Shown in pieces: positions 1 to 8,810 of a stretch of 64,000 bases of DNA. The translations under genes were made by a program, and so were the position numbers. Below the pieces are notes generated by a model. That model saw only the letters and a program-made list of their open reading frames with translations, was not told the DNA's origin and ran no database searches. Source of the stretch: Pseudomonas sp. Seg1 (GTDB taxonomy: Bacteria > Pseudomonadota > Gammaproteobacteria > Pseudomonadales > Pseudomonadaceae); the NCBI RefSeq assembly GCF_018326005.1, contig NZ_AP021903.1, positions 1,304,001 through 1,368,000 of the forward strand, written 5' to 3'. Every line of letters begins with the position of its first letter. Within the stretch, counting starts at the first letter, position 1.

Positions 1-200
1 CCGTCGGGCGACAGTTGCAGGAAGGCCGGTTTGTGCAGGAGGGTTTCAAGGTCCAGCGACGGCTGCTCACTGACCAGTTCCACCTCGAAGACAAAAGGCT
101 GGCTGATGGCCTCCCGGCCTTGCAGGGTAAACACCTGAAAGTCGGCGGAAAGACCTTCGATGGTCAGGGCAAAGTGAGTTTCGTTGGCCGGCGCGAACAT
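1..200 (-). CDS. vgrG: T6SS spike protein VgrG, N-terminal fragment (runs off left edge)
   Basis: Reading the minus strand from the ATG at 200-198 gives MFAPANETHFALTIEGL and then an open frame to the window edge (66 codons). It aligns without gaps to the start of the complete VgrG at 17106-19172 (MFSPANQASFFLDIEGF; shared EAISQPF, LVSE, LDLE and LLH blocks). VgrG trimers cap the Hcp tube and carry effectors in T6SS. A GAGG ribosome site lies about 9 bases before the ATG. The gene follows hcp by 131 bases on the same strand, so the two are probably one hcp-vgrG unit. The rest of the protein and any cargo genes lie outside the window. Identity is seen by direct comparison; operon membership is inferred. 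Confidence 0.88.
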   Translation of the reverse strand, partial: MFAPANETHFALTIEGLSADFQVFTLQGREAISQPFVFEVELVSEQPSLDLETLLHKPAFLQLSPD

Positions 201-331
201 CCGTTGTTCCTCGTGCTGTACAGCGGCGCTCGTCGACGGCCGCAAAGCGGGTCAACGTACGCGAAATTCTGGAGGGGCGTAAACAACATCGACCAGCAGA
301 GCTGGCCGATGTGTGAAGCGATCAGCCGTAA

Positions 332-847
332 TTAAACGACTGGAGCACGCCAGTCATCGGAACCCGAAGTACCGGATACTTCGTGGGTCCAGGTGATTTT
401 GCGGTAGGTGAACTGCACTTCTTCCAGGTGGGTGAAGTGCGAGTTGCCTGGGTCCTGGCAGTTGTGCATTTTGTTGTTGATGGCGACGATGATCGCGTCT
501 TCCAGTTTGGTGGTGTAGTAGTGCTCTTGAGTACCTTGAGCCGAAGTGCGGTACCACTGGATAACGATTTCGCTCATGCGCTCGCCCGAGGTCAGAGCGG
601 CTTGCAGCAGAGGCGAAGCCTTGTCGTAGACCTTGGTGATCACAACAGGTTTGTGAACGCGCTGACCGGTTGGCTGACCGGATTGCGGGTCACGCGGGAT
701 GATCACGTCGTGGCTGAAAGCCTGAACCATGACCTGGTCTTCGTGGCCTTCCTGGTAGGTGTTGCCAACGGAGTCGGCGGTGAAAGCGCCTGCAGTGATC
801 AGGCCTTGTTTTTCGCCGGTAACCGACATGTACGCTGGTGTTGCCAT
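332..847 (-). CDS. hcp: T6SS tube protein Hcp (HcpA/HcpB type)
   Basis: A 171-residue protein starting MATPAYMSVTGEKQGLITAG, with the conserved DPQSGQPTGQRVHKP and FTYRKITWTHEVSGTSGSDDW blocks of the Pseudomonas HcpA/HcpB/HcpC group. As I recall, P. aeruginosa members of this group serve the H2-T6SS and are encoded as orphan hcp-vgrG pairs. Hcp hexamers stack to form the inner tube that is fired from the cell. There is no signal peptide, as expected. A strong AAGGAGAG ribosome site precedes the ATG. No other T6SS structural gene is in the window, so the core machine must be encoded elsewhere. A sigma-54-like promoter and palindromes lie upstream. Family assignment is firm. Confidence 0.95.
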   Translation of the reverse strand: MATPAYMSVTGEKQGLITAGAFTADSVGNTYQEGHEDQVMVQAFSHDVIIPRDPQSGQPTGQRVHKPVVITKVYDKASPLLQAALTSGERMSEIVIQWYRTSAQGTQEHYYTTKLEDAIIVAINNKMHNCQDPGNSHFTHLEEVQFTYRKITWTHEVSGTSGSDDWRAPVV

Positions 848-917
848 GGGATGCTCTCCTTGCGGATAAATTTAAGGTGCCCGGGAGGCGAAATCGCCCG
901 GTGGGTGCCTGACTGTT

Positions 918-933
918 ATCAAGGAGCGTGCCA
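918..933 (-). promoter_or_regulatory. Sigma-54-like promoter for hcp
   Basis: The minus strand reads TGGCACGCTCCTTGAT. This matches the -24/-12 consensus TGGCAC-N5-TTGCW except that the -12 GC is GA. It lies about 70 bases upstream of the hcp start codon, leaving a leader of roughly 60 bases. Several T6SS hcp operons in Pseudomonas and Vibrio are RpoN-dependent, which supports the reading. The non-consensus -12 base keeps confidence moderate. Confidence 0.45.
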
Positions 934-1016
934 GCTTTTGTGAGGTCCCCGGGAGCCGGGGGTGAAACCGCTCTGGCCTGCGCTTTGTAGGATTTTTCAG
1001 CGGGGATTCAGGGTAA

Positions 1017-1062
1017 AAGTGCGCAAGAAGTTGCGCAGTACTGCGCAACTTCTTGCGCACTT
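1017..1062. promoter_or_regulatory. Perfect 46-bp palindrome made of two operator-like inverted repeats
   Basis: The 46 bases are a perfect palindrome centred between 1039 and 1040. Each half contains an 18-bp inverted repeat of its own: TGCGCAA-GAAG-TTGCGCA at 1020-1037 and TGCGCAA-CTTC-TTGCGCA at 1042-1059. This is the form of two adjacent dimer-binding sites. The palindrome begins about 84 bases upstream of the sigma-54-like element for hcp, a typical enhancer distance. It ends about 300 bases before wspA. The regulator is unknown. Confidence 0.6.
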
Positions 1063-1099
1063 GGCTACAGGCCTTGTGGCGTATGGGCTGTAGCCAAGT
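1059..1099. repeat. Inverted repeat adjoining the palindrome
   Basis: Twelve-base arms, ACTTGGCTACAG (1059-1070) and CTGTAGCCAAGT (1088-1099), flank a 17-base loop. The left arm overlaps the end of the 46-bp palindrome, so the two structures compete or nest. It could be a second binding site or a cruciform/hairpin in RNA. Confidence 0.55.
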
Positions 1100-1120
1100 T
1101 GGTAGCTGAAAATTGAAAAC

Positions 1121-1141
1121 AAGTGCGCAACTTCTTGCGCA
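1121..1141. promoter_or_regulatory. Third copy of the TGCGCAA-N4-TTGCGCA element
   Basis: AAGTGCGCAACTTCTTGCGCA repeats the 18-bp inverted repeat of the 46-bp palindrome, including the CTTC spacer and the AAG 5' flank. Centre-to-centre it lies about 81 bases from the nearest copy. Three copies in 125 bases upstream of one promoter point to a specific DNA-binding protein. Confidence 0.5.
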
Positions 1142-1302
1142 TCATGGCTCTTCGCCGCCATTGGCCGGTCACGAATGACCGATCCATCGCCTCCTTTTGT
1201 CATTCCGTCACTGGTACGCCAGCCCCGGATTGGCGGACAGTCCCACCCCAGAGCCGCCCGGCAAACCACGCCGGGCCGGCCCGGGGGTTAAAAAGCGTCT
1301 TA

Positions 1303-1330
1303 TTAATGAAACACTGCCCTCGGCTATACT
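1303..1330 (+). promoter_or_regulatory. Probable sigma-70 promoter of the wsp operon
   Basis: TTAATG (1303-1308), a 16-base spacer and TATACT (1325-1330) lie 33 bases upstream of the wspA start. The -10 box is good and the -35 box is weak. The call is by sequence match only. Confidence 0.4.
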
Positions 1331-1363
1331 CCCCGCATTTCGACCTAGGCACGAGGAATCACT

Positions 1364-2986
1364 GTGAAGAACTGGACGTTGCGCCAACGCATTTTGGCGA
1401 GCTTTGCGGTGATTATCGCGATCATGTTGCTGATGGTGGTCGTGTCGTATTCGCGGCTGCTGAAGATTGAAAGCAGTGAAAGCAGCGTGCGCGACGACGC
1501 GATCCCCGGGGTTTATTACAGCTCGATGATCCGCGGCGCCTGGGTCGACAGTTACCTGCAGACTCAGGAGTTGCTCGGGCTCAAGGAAGGGCAGGGCATC
1601 AGTAGCGAAGATGCCGCCGACTACAAGGCGTTCGAAAACCGCCTGCAAGAGCAGATGGCCAACTACCGCAATACCGTCACCACGGACGAGGATCGGGTCG
1701 AGTTCGCCGCGTTCGAGAAATATCACGACGCTTATATGCAGATTCAGGATCAGGTGCTGGATCTTCACAAGCGCAATCTGGAAGCCGACGCGGTCAAGCT
1801 GTTCAGCGAAAAGCTGACACCGACCTGGTACACCGGGCGCATGAAACTCAACGACATCATCAGCGAAAACAAGAAAGTCGCCGATCAGGCCATGGCCAAT
1901 ATCGACGATGCCGTCGCGGCAGCGAAGATCAGCATGTTCATCTCGCTGCTGGTGGCCGTGCTGGCCGCCGGTGCCTGTGGCTTGCTGCTGATGCGCGCGA
2001 TCATGGCGCCGATGAACCGCATCGTGCAAATCCTCGAAATCATGCGCACCGGCGACTTGAGCAGCCGTTTGAACCTTGAGCGCAAAGACGAATTCGGCGC
2101 AGTGGAAACCGGCTTCAACGACATGATGACCGAGCTGACGTCGCTGGTTTCTCAGGCGCAGCGCTCCTCGGTGCAGGTGACCACCTCGGTGACCGAGATC
2201 GCCGCCACCTCCAAGCAACAGCAAGCCACTGCCACCGAAACCGCTGCCACGACCACCGAGATCGGCGCGACGTCCCGTGAGATCGCCGCCACCTCGCGGG
2301 ATCTGGTGCGCACCATGACCGAAGTCTCCACCGCCGCCGATCAGGCCTCGGTGCTCGCCGGCTCCGGCCAGCAGGGCCTGGCGCGCATGGAAGACACCAT
2401 GCATTCGGTGATGGGCGCGGCCGATCTGGTCAACGCCAAACTGGCGATCCTCAACGAGAAGGCCGGCAACATCAATCAGGTGGTGGTGACCATCGTCAAG
2501 GTCGCCGACCAGACCAACCTGCTCTCGCTCAACGCGGCGATCGAGGCGGAGAAAGCTGGCGAATACGGCCGCGGTTTCGCCGTGGTTGCCACCGAAGTAC
2601 GGCGTCTGGCGGATCAGACTGCCGTCGCCACGTATGACATCGAACAAATGGTGCGCGAGATCCAGTCGGCGGTATCCGCAGGCGTGATGGGCATGGACAA
2701 GTTCTCGGAAGAAGTGCGTCGCGGCATGTCCGAAGTGCAGCAGGTCGGCGAGCAGCTGTCGCAGATCATCCACCAGGTGCAGGCGCTGGCGCCGCGGGTG
2801 TTGATGGTCAACGAAGGCATGCAGGCGCAGGCCACTGGCGCTGAGCAAATCAACCATGCGCTGGTGCAACTGGGCGACGCCAGCAGCCAGACCGTCGAGT
2901 CGTTGCGTCAGGCCAGTTTCGCCATCGACGAACTGAGCCAGGTGGCCGTCGGGCTGCGCAGCGGCGTCTCGCGATTCAAAGTCTGA
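1364..2986 (+). CDS. wspA: WspA, surface-sensing methyl-accepting chemoreceptor
   Basis: 540 residues with a GTG start at 1364 preceded by an ACGAGGAA ribosome site. A first membrane segment (about 10-30), a roughly 155-residue periplasmic domain, a second membrane segment (about 188-210), a HAMP domain (about 211-263) and a long cytoplasmic coiled-coil follow. The coiled-coil carries the conserved receptor tip near 380-410 (NLLSLNAAIEAEKAGE, then GRGFAVVATEVRRLADQT). In the Wsp system this receptor responds to surface contact or envelope stress and activates the kinase WspE. It is the first gene of a seven-gene operon, and its stop codon overlaps the wspB start by one base. Assignment rests on the receptor features and the complete wsp gene order. 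Confidence 0.95.
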   Translation: MKNWTLRQRILASFAVIIAIMLLMVVVSYSRLLKIESSESSVRDDAIPGVYYSSMIRGAWVDSYLQTQELLGLKEGQGISSEDAADYKAFENRLQEQMANYRNTVTTDEDRVEFAAFEKYHDAYMQIQDQVLDLHKRNLEADAVKLFSEKLTPTWYTGRMKLNDIISENKKVADQAMANIDDAVAAAKISMFISLLVAVLAAGACGLLLMRAIMAPMNRIVQILEIMRTGDLSSRLNLERKDEFGAVETGFNDMMTELTSLVSQAQRSSVQVTTSVTEIAATSKQQQATATETAATTTEIGATSREIAATSRDLVRTMTEVSTAADQASVLAGSGQQGLARMEDTMHSVMGAADLVNAKLAILNEKAGNINQVVVTIVKVADQTNLLSLNAAIEAEKAGEYGRGFAVVATEVRRLADQTAVATYDIEQMVREIQSAVSAGVMGMDKFSEEVRRGMSEVQQVGEQLSQIIHQVQALAPRVLMVNEGMQAQATGAEQINHALVQLGDASSQTVESLRQASFAIDELSQVAVGLRSGVSRFKV

Positions 2987-3522
2987 TGAGTGAAATCATC
3001 GCCAAACGCAGCGCCGCGCAAGTGGTGAAGCCGGCGTTGTTCCTGCTGTTTCGTATTGGCAGCGAGCGCTACGCTTTGCGCGCCACCGAGGTGGCGGAGG
3101 TGCTGCCGCGCCTGCCGTTGAAGCCGATTGCCCGCGCGCCGCATTGGGTCGCCGGGGTGTTTGCCTATCGTGGCGCGGTGGTGCCGGTCATCGACCTGAG
3201 TGCGCTGACGTTCGGTCAGCCTGCCGAGGCGCGCACCAGTACGCGATTGGTGTTGGTGCATTACCGCCCGGACGAAACGCAACCGACGCAATGGCTCGGA
3301 CTGATTCTTGAGCAGGCCACCGACACCCTGCGTTGCCATCCGCACGAGTTTCAGCCTTACGGCCTCGATAACCGTGAGGCGCCGTACCTCGGCCCGGTGC
3401 GCGAGGATGCTCAGGGGTTGGTGCAATGGGTGCGGGTAAATGATTTGCTGGATGATTCGGTGCGCACTTTGCTGTTCCCCAATCCGCCGCGTGATCCGGC
3501 GCAGCTTGAGGCACAGCCATGA
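2986..3522 (+). CDS. wspB: WspB, CheW-like coupling protein
   Basis: 178 residues with a single CheW fold, roughly residues 15-165 (LFRIGSERYALRATEVAEVLPRL, GVFAYRGAVVPVIDLS). CheW proteins bridge chemoreceptors and the CheA-type kinase. WspB and WspD are the two scaffolds of the Wsp array and are thought to contribute to WspA clustering. The ATG overlaps the wspA stop (TGATG), and its own stop overlaps the wspC start, so translation is coupled. The CheW domain is clear; the WspB name comes from position. Confidence 0.93.
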   Translation: MSEIIAKRSAAQVVKPALFLLFRIGSERYALRATEVAEVLPRLPLKPIARAPHWVAGVFAYRGAVVPVIDLSALTFGQPAEARTSTRLVLVHYRPDETQPTQWLGLILEQATDTLRCHPHEFQPYGLDNREAPYLGPVREDAQGLVQWVRVNDLLDDSVRTLLFPNPPRDPAQLEAQP

Positions 3523-4787
3523 GCAGCGATCAGCGTTTTTTCGACTTCCTGAAGGAGCGTATCGGCCTCGACGTCACCTCGGTCGGTCCGGCAATTATTG
3601 AACGTGCCGTGCGCCAGCGCACGACGCTCTCGCAAGCGGCGCATGCCGACGAGTATTGGCAGTTGCTGCAAGTTTCGCGAGACGAACAACAGGCGCTGAT
3701 CGAAGCGGTGATCGTCCCGGAAACGTGGTTTTTCCGTTATCCGGAATCCTTCACCACGCTGGGCAAACTGGCACGCAAGCGCCTCGCCGAATTGAACAAC
3801 ATGCGCGCGCTGCGCATCCTCAGCCTGCCGTGTTCGACCGGCGAAGAACCCTATTCGATTGCCATGGCCTTGCTCGATGCCGGGCTCAAACCGCATCAGT
3901 TCAAGGTCGACGGCATGGACGTCAGCCCGCTGTCGGTGGACAAGGCGCGGCGGGCGCTGTACGGCAAGAATTCGTTTCGCGGCCAGGATCTGGACTATCG
4001 CGAGCGGCACTTCACACCTGAACAGGACGGCCATCGGGTCAACGAAATCGTCCGCGAGCAGGTGCGTTTGCAGGTCGGCAATGTGCTCGATCCAACGCTA
4101 TTGGCCAGTGAGCCAGCCTTCGATTTCGTGTTCTGCCGCAACCTGCTGATCTATTTCGATCAGCCGACCCAGAAGCAAGTGTTCGAAGTGCTCAAGCGCC
4201 TGACGCATGTCGACGGCGTGCTGTTCATCGGTCCGGCCGAGGGCAGTCTGCTCGGGCGGTTGGGCATGCGTTCGATTGGTATCCCGCAGTCGTTTGCCTT
4301 CAGTCGCCACAGCGATCCGCAGCCCGAGCCGGTGCCCATTCCCGCACCCGTCCCATTGCCGGTACGCCAACCCGTGCGCAGCACACCGCCGCCGCCCGTG
4401 CGTAATCGACCCTTTGCCTCCGTGACGTCGATGCCGGTGACCAGCAAAAGTGCGAATCCCGACGCGGCCACGCTATTGGCCAACATCGCCGCACTGGCCA
4501 ACGAAGGCAAAAGCGCCGAGGCCCGCGCTGCGTGCGAGCAGTATTTGCGCAGCCATGAACCGGTGGCGCAGGTGTTTTACTGGCTCGGCCTGCTCAGCGA
4601 TGTTGCAGGTCTGGCCCTCGAAGCCCAGGGTTACTACCGCAAGGCTTTGTACCTCGAACCGCAACACCCCGAAGCGCTGATGCACCTGGCCGCCTTGTTG
4701 CAGGCCCAGGGTGACAGCGCCGGTGCCAGACGATTGCAGGAACGCGCCGCCCGCAGCGGCCGTACCGCCGACAGTGAGCGTAAATGA
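3519..4787 (+). CDS. wspC: WspC, CheR-type methyltransferase with TPR tail
   Basis: 422 residues. The CheR SAM-dependent methyltransferase domain covers about 1-270, with the SAM loop LSLPCSTGEEPYSIAMALLD and the motif FDFVFCRNLLIYFD. A proline-rich linker (about 270-310) leads to a helical TPR-like region (about 325-410, AEARAACEQYL, YRKALYLEPQHPEALMHLAALL). It would methylate glutamates on WspA and so set receptor sensitivity, opposing the methylesterase WspF. It overlaps wspB and wspD by four bases each (ATGA type). The proline linker plus TPR arrangement is normal for WspC/PilK-like CheR proteins. Confidence 0.94.
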   Translation: MSSDQRFFDFLKERIGLDVTSVGPAIIERAVRQRTTLSQAAHADEYWQLLQVSRDEQQALIEAVIVPETWFFRYPESFTTLGKLARKRLAELNNMRALRILSLPCSTGEEPYSIAMALLDAGLKPHQFKVDGMDVSPLSVDKARRALYGKNSFRGQDLDYRERHFTPEQDGHRVNEIVREQVRLQVGNVLDPTLLASEPAFDFVFCRNLLIYFDQPTQKQVFEVLKRLTHVDGVLFIGPAEGSLLGRLGMRSIGIPQSFAFSRHSDPQPEPVPIPAPVPLPVRQPVRSTPPPPVRNRPFASVTSMPVTSKSANPDAATLLANIAALANEGKSAEARAACEQYLRSHEPVAQVFYWLGLLSDVAGLALEAQGYYRKALYLEPQHPEALMHLAALLQAQGDSAGARRLQERAARSGRTADSERK

Positions 4788-5470
4788 TGATCGCGTCCGA
4801 CACCTTGAACGTCACCCACGAAGACGCCCGGGCCATCGATGACTGCTGGAACCGCATCGGCATCCACGGCGACAAGTCGTGTCCGTTGCTGGAAGAACAT
4901 ATTCATTGCCGTAACTGCTCGGTGTATTCCGCCGCCGCCACGCGCCTGCTCGATCGTTATGCCTTGCAGCAGGACGAGCGCGATCCAGTGGCGACGGCGC
5001 TTGAAACCGATCTGAAGACCCGTTCGCTGCTGATGTTCCGTCTCGGCGAAGAATGGCTCGGATTGGCCACTCGCAGCCTGGTAGAAGTGGCGCCGTTGCA
5101 GGCGATTCACTCGTTGCCGCACCAGCGCTCGCGGGCCTTGCTCGGTGTGGCGAATGTGCGCGGAGCGTTGGTAGCGTGCCTGTCGCTGGTCGAGCTGCTG
5201 GATCTGGACGGTAACTCGGCCCCGGCCAACGGTGCGCGGATCATGCCGCGCATGCTGATCATCGCTGCCGATGGCGGGCCGGTCGTAGTACCGGTGGATG
5301 AGGTCGACGGCATCCACGCCATCGATGAACGAATACTCGACGCCGCCTCACGTTCCGGCGCGCAGGCTAACGCCAGATACACCCGTGGCGTCCTGCAATA
5401 TCGAGGTCGCAGTCTGCGTTGGCTGGATGAAGAACAGCTGCTGTTCGCCGTGACCCGGAGCCTCACATGA
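4784..5470 (+). CDS. wspD: WspD, CheW-like coupling protein
   Basis: 228 residues. A Cys-containing N-terminal extension (about 1-70, with DDCWNRIGIHGDKSCP and HCRNCSVY) precedes a CheW domain (about 75-220, MFRLGEEWLGLATRSLVEVAP, GVANVRGALVACLSLVELL). It is the second adaptor of the Wsp signalling array. The four N-terminal cysteines (CW, CP, CRNC) are typical of WspD but their role is not known to me. Overlaps of four bases with wspC and wspE indicate coupled translation. Confidence 0.93.
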   Translation: MMIASDTLNVTHEDARAIDDCWNRIGIHGDKSCPLLEEHIHCRNCSVYSAAATRLLDRYALQQDERDPVATALETDLKTRSLLMFRLGEEWLGLATRSLVEVAPLQAIHSLPHQRSRALLGVANVRGALVACLSLVELLDLDGNSAPANGARIMPRMLIIAADGGPVVVPVDEVDGIHAIDERILDAASRSGAQANARYTRGVLQYRGRSLRWLDEEQLLFAVTRSLT

Positions 5471-7755
5471 CCCCCGAACAAATGCGCGACGCCTCCCTGC
5501 TGGAGCTGTTCAGCCTCGAAGCCGAAGCCCAGACCCAGGTACTCAGTGCCGGGCTGCTGGCGCTGGAGCGCAATCCGACCCAGGCCGATCAACTGGAGTC
5601 GTGCATGCGCGCGGCGCACTCGCTCAAGGGCGCGGCGCGGATCGTCGGCATCGACAGCGGCGTCAGCGTCGCGCATGTGATGGAGGACTGTCTGGTCAGC
5701 GCGCAGGAGGGGCGTTTGTTGCTGCGCCCGGAACACATCGACGCGTTGTTGCAGGGCACCGACCTGCTGATGCGCATCGCGACACCGGCGAACGCACCGC
5801 AACCGCCAGACATCGAGGCGTATGTCGCCTTGATGGGGCAATTGCTCGACCCTTCGACCCCGGTCACCCCGGTGGCTGCCCCGGTCATGGCCGAGTTGCA
5901 GCTTGAGCCGCCGCCCCGAATCGAACCGCTGCTGGCGCCTTCGGTGGAAATCCCTGTCGAGGTATCCGAGCCGACGCCACGCAAGAACAAACGCACCACC
6001 GAAGGTGGCGAGCGCGTATTGCGCGTCACCGCCGAACGCTTGAACAGCCTGCTCGACCTGTCGAGCAAGTCGCTGGTCGAAACCCAGCGCCTCAAGCCAC
6101 ATCTGGCGACCATGCAACGCCTCAAGCGCATGCAGAACAACGGCCTGCGCGCCCTGGAAAATCTCAACGTGCATCTCAAGGAGCATGCACTGAGCCTTGA
6201 GGCCCTGGAGTCGTTGGAAGATGCGCGGCGCTTGCTCGCCGAATCCCAGCAACTGCTGGCAGAAAAGAACGCCGAACTCGACGAGTTTGCCTGGCAGGCC
6301 AGCCAGCGCGCACAAGTGCTCTACGACACCGCTCTGGCTTGTCGCATGCGGCCGTTTGCCGATGTGCTCAGCGGTCAGACGCGCATGGTGCGTGACCTGG
6401 GGCGCAGCCTCGGCAAGCAGGTGCGGTTGGAGATCGAAGGCGAGAAAACCCAGGTCGACCGCGATGTGCTGGAAAAGCTTGAGGCGCCGCTCACGCATTT
6501 GTTGCGCAACGCGGTCGATCACGGCATCGAAACCCCGGAGCAGCGTTTGCTCAAGGGCAAGTCCGAGGAAGGCCTGATCCGCCTGCGGGCCTCGCATCAG
6601 GCCGGTTTGCTGGTCCTGGAATTGAGCGATGACGGCAACGGCGTCGATCTGGAAAAGGTCCGCCGTAGCATCATCGAACGACAATTATCACCGGCGGAGA
6701 CTGCCGCGCAGTTGAGCGAAGAAGAGCTGCTGACGTTCCTGTTTCTGCCGGGATTCAGCCTGCGCGACACCGTCACCGAAGTGTCCGGGCGAGGCGTCGG
6801 GCTTGATGCTGTTCAGCACATGGTTCGTCAATTGCGCGGTGCGGTGGTGCTGGAGCAGACGGCGGGCGAGGGCAGTCGTTTTCATCTCGAAGTACCGTTG
6901 ACCCTGTCGGTGGTGCGCAGTCTGGTGGTGGAAGTCGGCGAAGAGGCCTATGCCTTCCCGCTGGCGCACATCGAGCGCATGTGTGATCTGGCGCCGGACG
7001 ACATCGTGCAGGTCGAAGGTCGTCAGCATTTCTGGCATGAAGGCCAGCACGTCGGCCTGGTCGCCGCCAGCCAGTTGCTCAACCGCCCGGCCAGCCAGAA
7101 CAGCGGTGAAACCCTCAAAGTCGTGGTCATCCGCGAGCGCGATGCGGTCTACGGGGTGGCGGTCGAACGCTTCATTGGCGAGCGCACGCTGGTGGTATTG
7201 CCTCTGGACGAGCGTCTGGGCAAAGTGCAGGACATCTCCGCCGGCGCCTTGCTCGATGACGGTTCGGTGGTGCTGATCGTTGATGTCGAGGACATGCTGC
7301 GTTCGGTGGACAAGCTGCTCAATACCGGACGCCTGGAACGCATCGCCCGCCACGGCAATCAGGTCGCAGAAGCGGCACGCAAGCGCGTACTGGTGGTCGA
7401 CGACTCGCTGACTGTGCGCGAACTGCAACGCAAGCTGCTGCTCAACCGTGGCTACGACGTGGCCGTCGCGGTGGATGGCATGGACGGCTGGAACGCACTG
7501 CGTTCGGAGGACTTCGATTTGCTCATCACCGATATCGACATGCCGCGCATGGACGGCATCGAACTGGTCACGCTGTTGCGTCGCGACAACCGTCTGCAAT
7601 CGCTGCCGGTGATGGTGGTCTCGTACAAGGACCGCGAAGAAGACCGGCGCCGTGGACTGGACGCCGGCGCCGACTATTATTTAGCCAAAGCCAGTTTTCA
7701 TGACGACGCCCTGCTCGACGCAGTGGTTGAGCTTATCGGAGGAGCGCGGGCATGA
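5467..7755 (+). CDS. wspE: WspE, CheA-type histidine kinase with C-terminal receiver
   Basis: 762 residues. An Hpt domain with the phospho-acceptor in [13 protein letters not shown] (H51) is followed by a Pro-rich linker (about 130-185). Then come dimerisation and ATPase regions ([39 protein letters not shown]), a CheW-like domain (about 475-620) and a receiver domain (about 640-762) whose acceptor is the Asp of [11 protein letters not shown], near 689. WspE phosphorylates WspR (output) and WspF (adaptation). Length and order match known WspE. It overlaps wspD and wspF by four bases. Confidence 0.95.
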   Translation: MTPEQMRDASLLELFSLEAEAQTQVLSAGLLALERNPTQADQLESCMRAAHSLKGAARIVGIDSGVSVAHVMEDCLVSAQEGRLLLRPEHIDALLQGTDLLMRIATPANAPQPPDIEAYVALMGQLLDPSTPVTPVAAPVMAELQLEPPPRIEPLLAPSVEIPVEVSEPTPRKNKRTTEGGERVLRVTAERLNSLLDLSSKSLVETQRLKPHLATMQRLKRMQNNGLRALENLNVHLKEHALSLEALESLEDARRLLAESQQLLAEKNAELDEFAWQASQRAQVLYDTALACRMRPFADVLSGQTRMVRDLGRSLGKQVRLEIEGEKTQVDRDVLEKLEAPLTHLLRNAVDHGIETPEQRLLKGKSEEGLIRLRASHQAGLLVLELSDDGNGVDLEKVRRSIIERQLSPAETAAQLSEEELLTFLFLPGFSLRDTVTEVSGRGVGLDAVQHMVRQLRGAVVLEQTAGEGSRFHLEVPLTLSVVRSLVVEVGEEAYAFPLAHIERMCDLAPDDIVQVEGRQHFWHEGQHVGLVAASQLLNRPASQNSGETLKVVVIRERDAVYGVAVERFIGERTLVVLPLDERLGKVQDISAGALLDDGSVVLIVDVEDMLRSVDKLLNTGRLERIARHGNQVAEAARKRVLVVDDSLTVRELQRKLLLNRGYDVAVAVDGMDGWNALRSEDFDLLITDIDMPRMDGIELVTLLRRDNRLQSLPVMVVSYKDREEDRRRGLDAGADYYLAKASFHDDALLDAVVELIGGARA

Positions 7756-8762
7756 AGATCGCAATCGTCAACGACATGCCCATGGCGGTGGAGGCGCTGC
7801 GCCGGGCGCTGGCCTTCGAGCCGGCGCATCAGGTGGTCTGGGTCGCTTACAACGGCGCCGAAGCGGTGCAACTGTGCGCGCAAAATACCCCGGATCTGAT
7901 CCTGATGGATCTGATCATGCCGGTGATGGACGGCGTCGAAGCCACCCGGCGCATCATGGCCGAAACCCCGTGCGCGATCGTCATTGTCACGGTCGACCGC
8001 CAGCAGAACGTGCACCGGGTCTTCGAGGCCATGGGCCACGGCGCGCTGGACGTGGTCGACACCCCGGCCCTCGGTGCCGGCAACGCTCAAGAAGCGGCGG
8101 CGCCATTGCTGCGCAAGATCCTCAATATTGGCTGGTTGATCGGCGAGAAAACCCCGCGTTCGCGTCCGGTGCCGACACCACAACGCAGCTCGGGCTCGTG
8201 CCAGCGGTTGGTGGCAATCGGTTCTTCCGCAGGCGGGCCGGCGGCACTGGAAGTGTTGCTCAAAGGCTTGCCGCGCAACTTTTCCGCGGCCATCGTGCTG
8301 GTGCAGCATGTGGATCAGGTGTTTGCAGCCGGCATGGCCGAATGGCTGGCCAGCGCCAGTGGCCTGGACGTGCGCCTCGCCCGCGAAGGCGAGCCGCCGC
8401 AAGCTGGCGCGGTGCTGTTGGCCGGCACCAACCACCATATTCGCTTGTTGAAAAACGGCACGCTGGCCTACACCGCCGAACCGGTCAACGAGATCTACCG
8501 ACCCTCCATCGACGTGTTTTTCGAAAGCGTCGCCAGTTACTGGAACGGTGATGCGGTCGGGGTTTTATTGACCGGGATGGGACGCGACGGGGCGCAAGGG
8601 CTTAAGCTCATGCGCCAGCAGGGTTATCTGACCATCGCGCAGGACCAGCACAGCAGTGCGGTGTACGGCATGCCCAAGGCCGCCGCGGCCATTGATGCCG
8701 CCGTCGAAATTCGCCCACTGGAAAAGATAGCGCCACGATTGCTGGAGATTTTCCCCAAATGA
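7752..8762 (+). CDS. wspF: WspF, CheB-type methylesterase
   Basis: 336 residues. An N-terminal receiver (phospho-acceptor D53 in [13 protein letters not shown]) is joined to a CheB esterase domain with the expected triad: Ser in AIGSSAGGP (S159), His in VQHVD (H186) and Asp in [12 protein letters not shown]. It removes methyl groups from WspA. Loss of WspF locks the pathway on and gives wrinkly, c-di-GMP-high variants in P. fluorescens and P. aeruginosa. The sequence is intact with no frameshift, so this strain is not a wspF-null wrinkly type by this gene. A 48-base gap separates it from wspR. Confidence 0.95.
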   Translation: MKIAIVNDMPMAVEALRRALAFEPAHQVVWVAYNGAEAVQLCAQNTPDLILMDLIMPVMDGVEATRRIMAETPCAIVIVTVDRQQNVHRVFEAMGHGALDVVDTPALGAGNAQEAAAPLLRKILNIGWLIGEKTPRSRPVPTPQRSSGSCQRLVAIGSSAGGPAALEVLLKGLPRNFSAAIVLVQHVDQVFAAGMAEWLASASGLDVRLAREGEPPQAGAVLLAGTNHHIRLLKNGTLAYTAEPVNEIYRPSIDVFFESVASYWNGDAVGVLLTGMGRDGAQGLKLMRQQGYLTIAQDQHSSAVYGMPKAAAAIDAAVEIRPLEKIAPRLLEIFPK

Positions 8763-8810
8763 ACCGATTTATCCGCAATCCTGGCCCCCGCAGTACTCAG
8801 GTGACCGCCC

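Larger units (their letters stand above)
848..1363. other. Divergent hcp/wspA intergenic region
   Basis: This is 516 bases without a credible gene. It separates the divergently read hcp and wspA. Going from hcp to wspA it holds a GC-rich leader hairpin near 887-898, a sigma-54-like element (918-933), a nested palindrome cluster (1017-1140) and a sigma-70-like promoter before wspA (1303-1330). Short open frames here overlap the palindromes and resemble no protein I know. Confidence 0.7.

Noticed and set aside
1208..2869. 553-codon open frame opposite wspA
   Set aside because: It is antisense to a clearly conserved chemoreceptor, has His/Arg/Gly-rich low-complexity sequence and no ribosome site; it is a shadow of high third-position GC.
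7752..8762. wspF as a site of adaptive mutation
   Set aside because: The frame is complete with both receiver and esterase motifs, so no loss-of-function change is visible.
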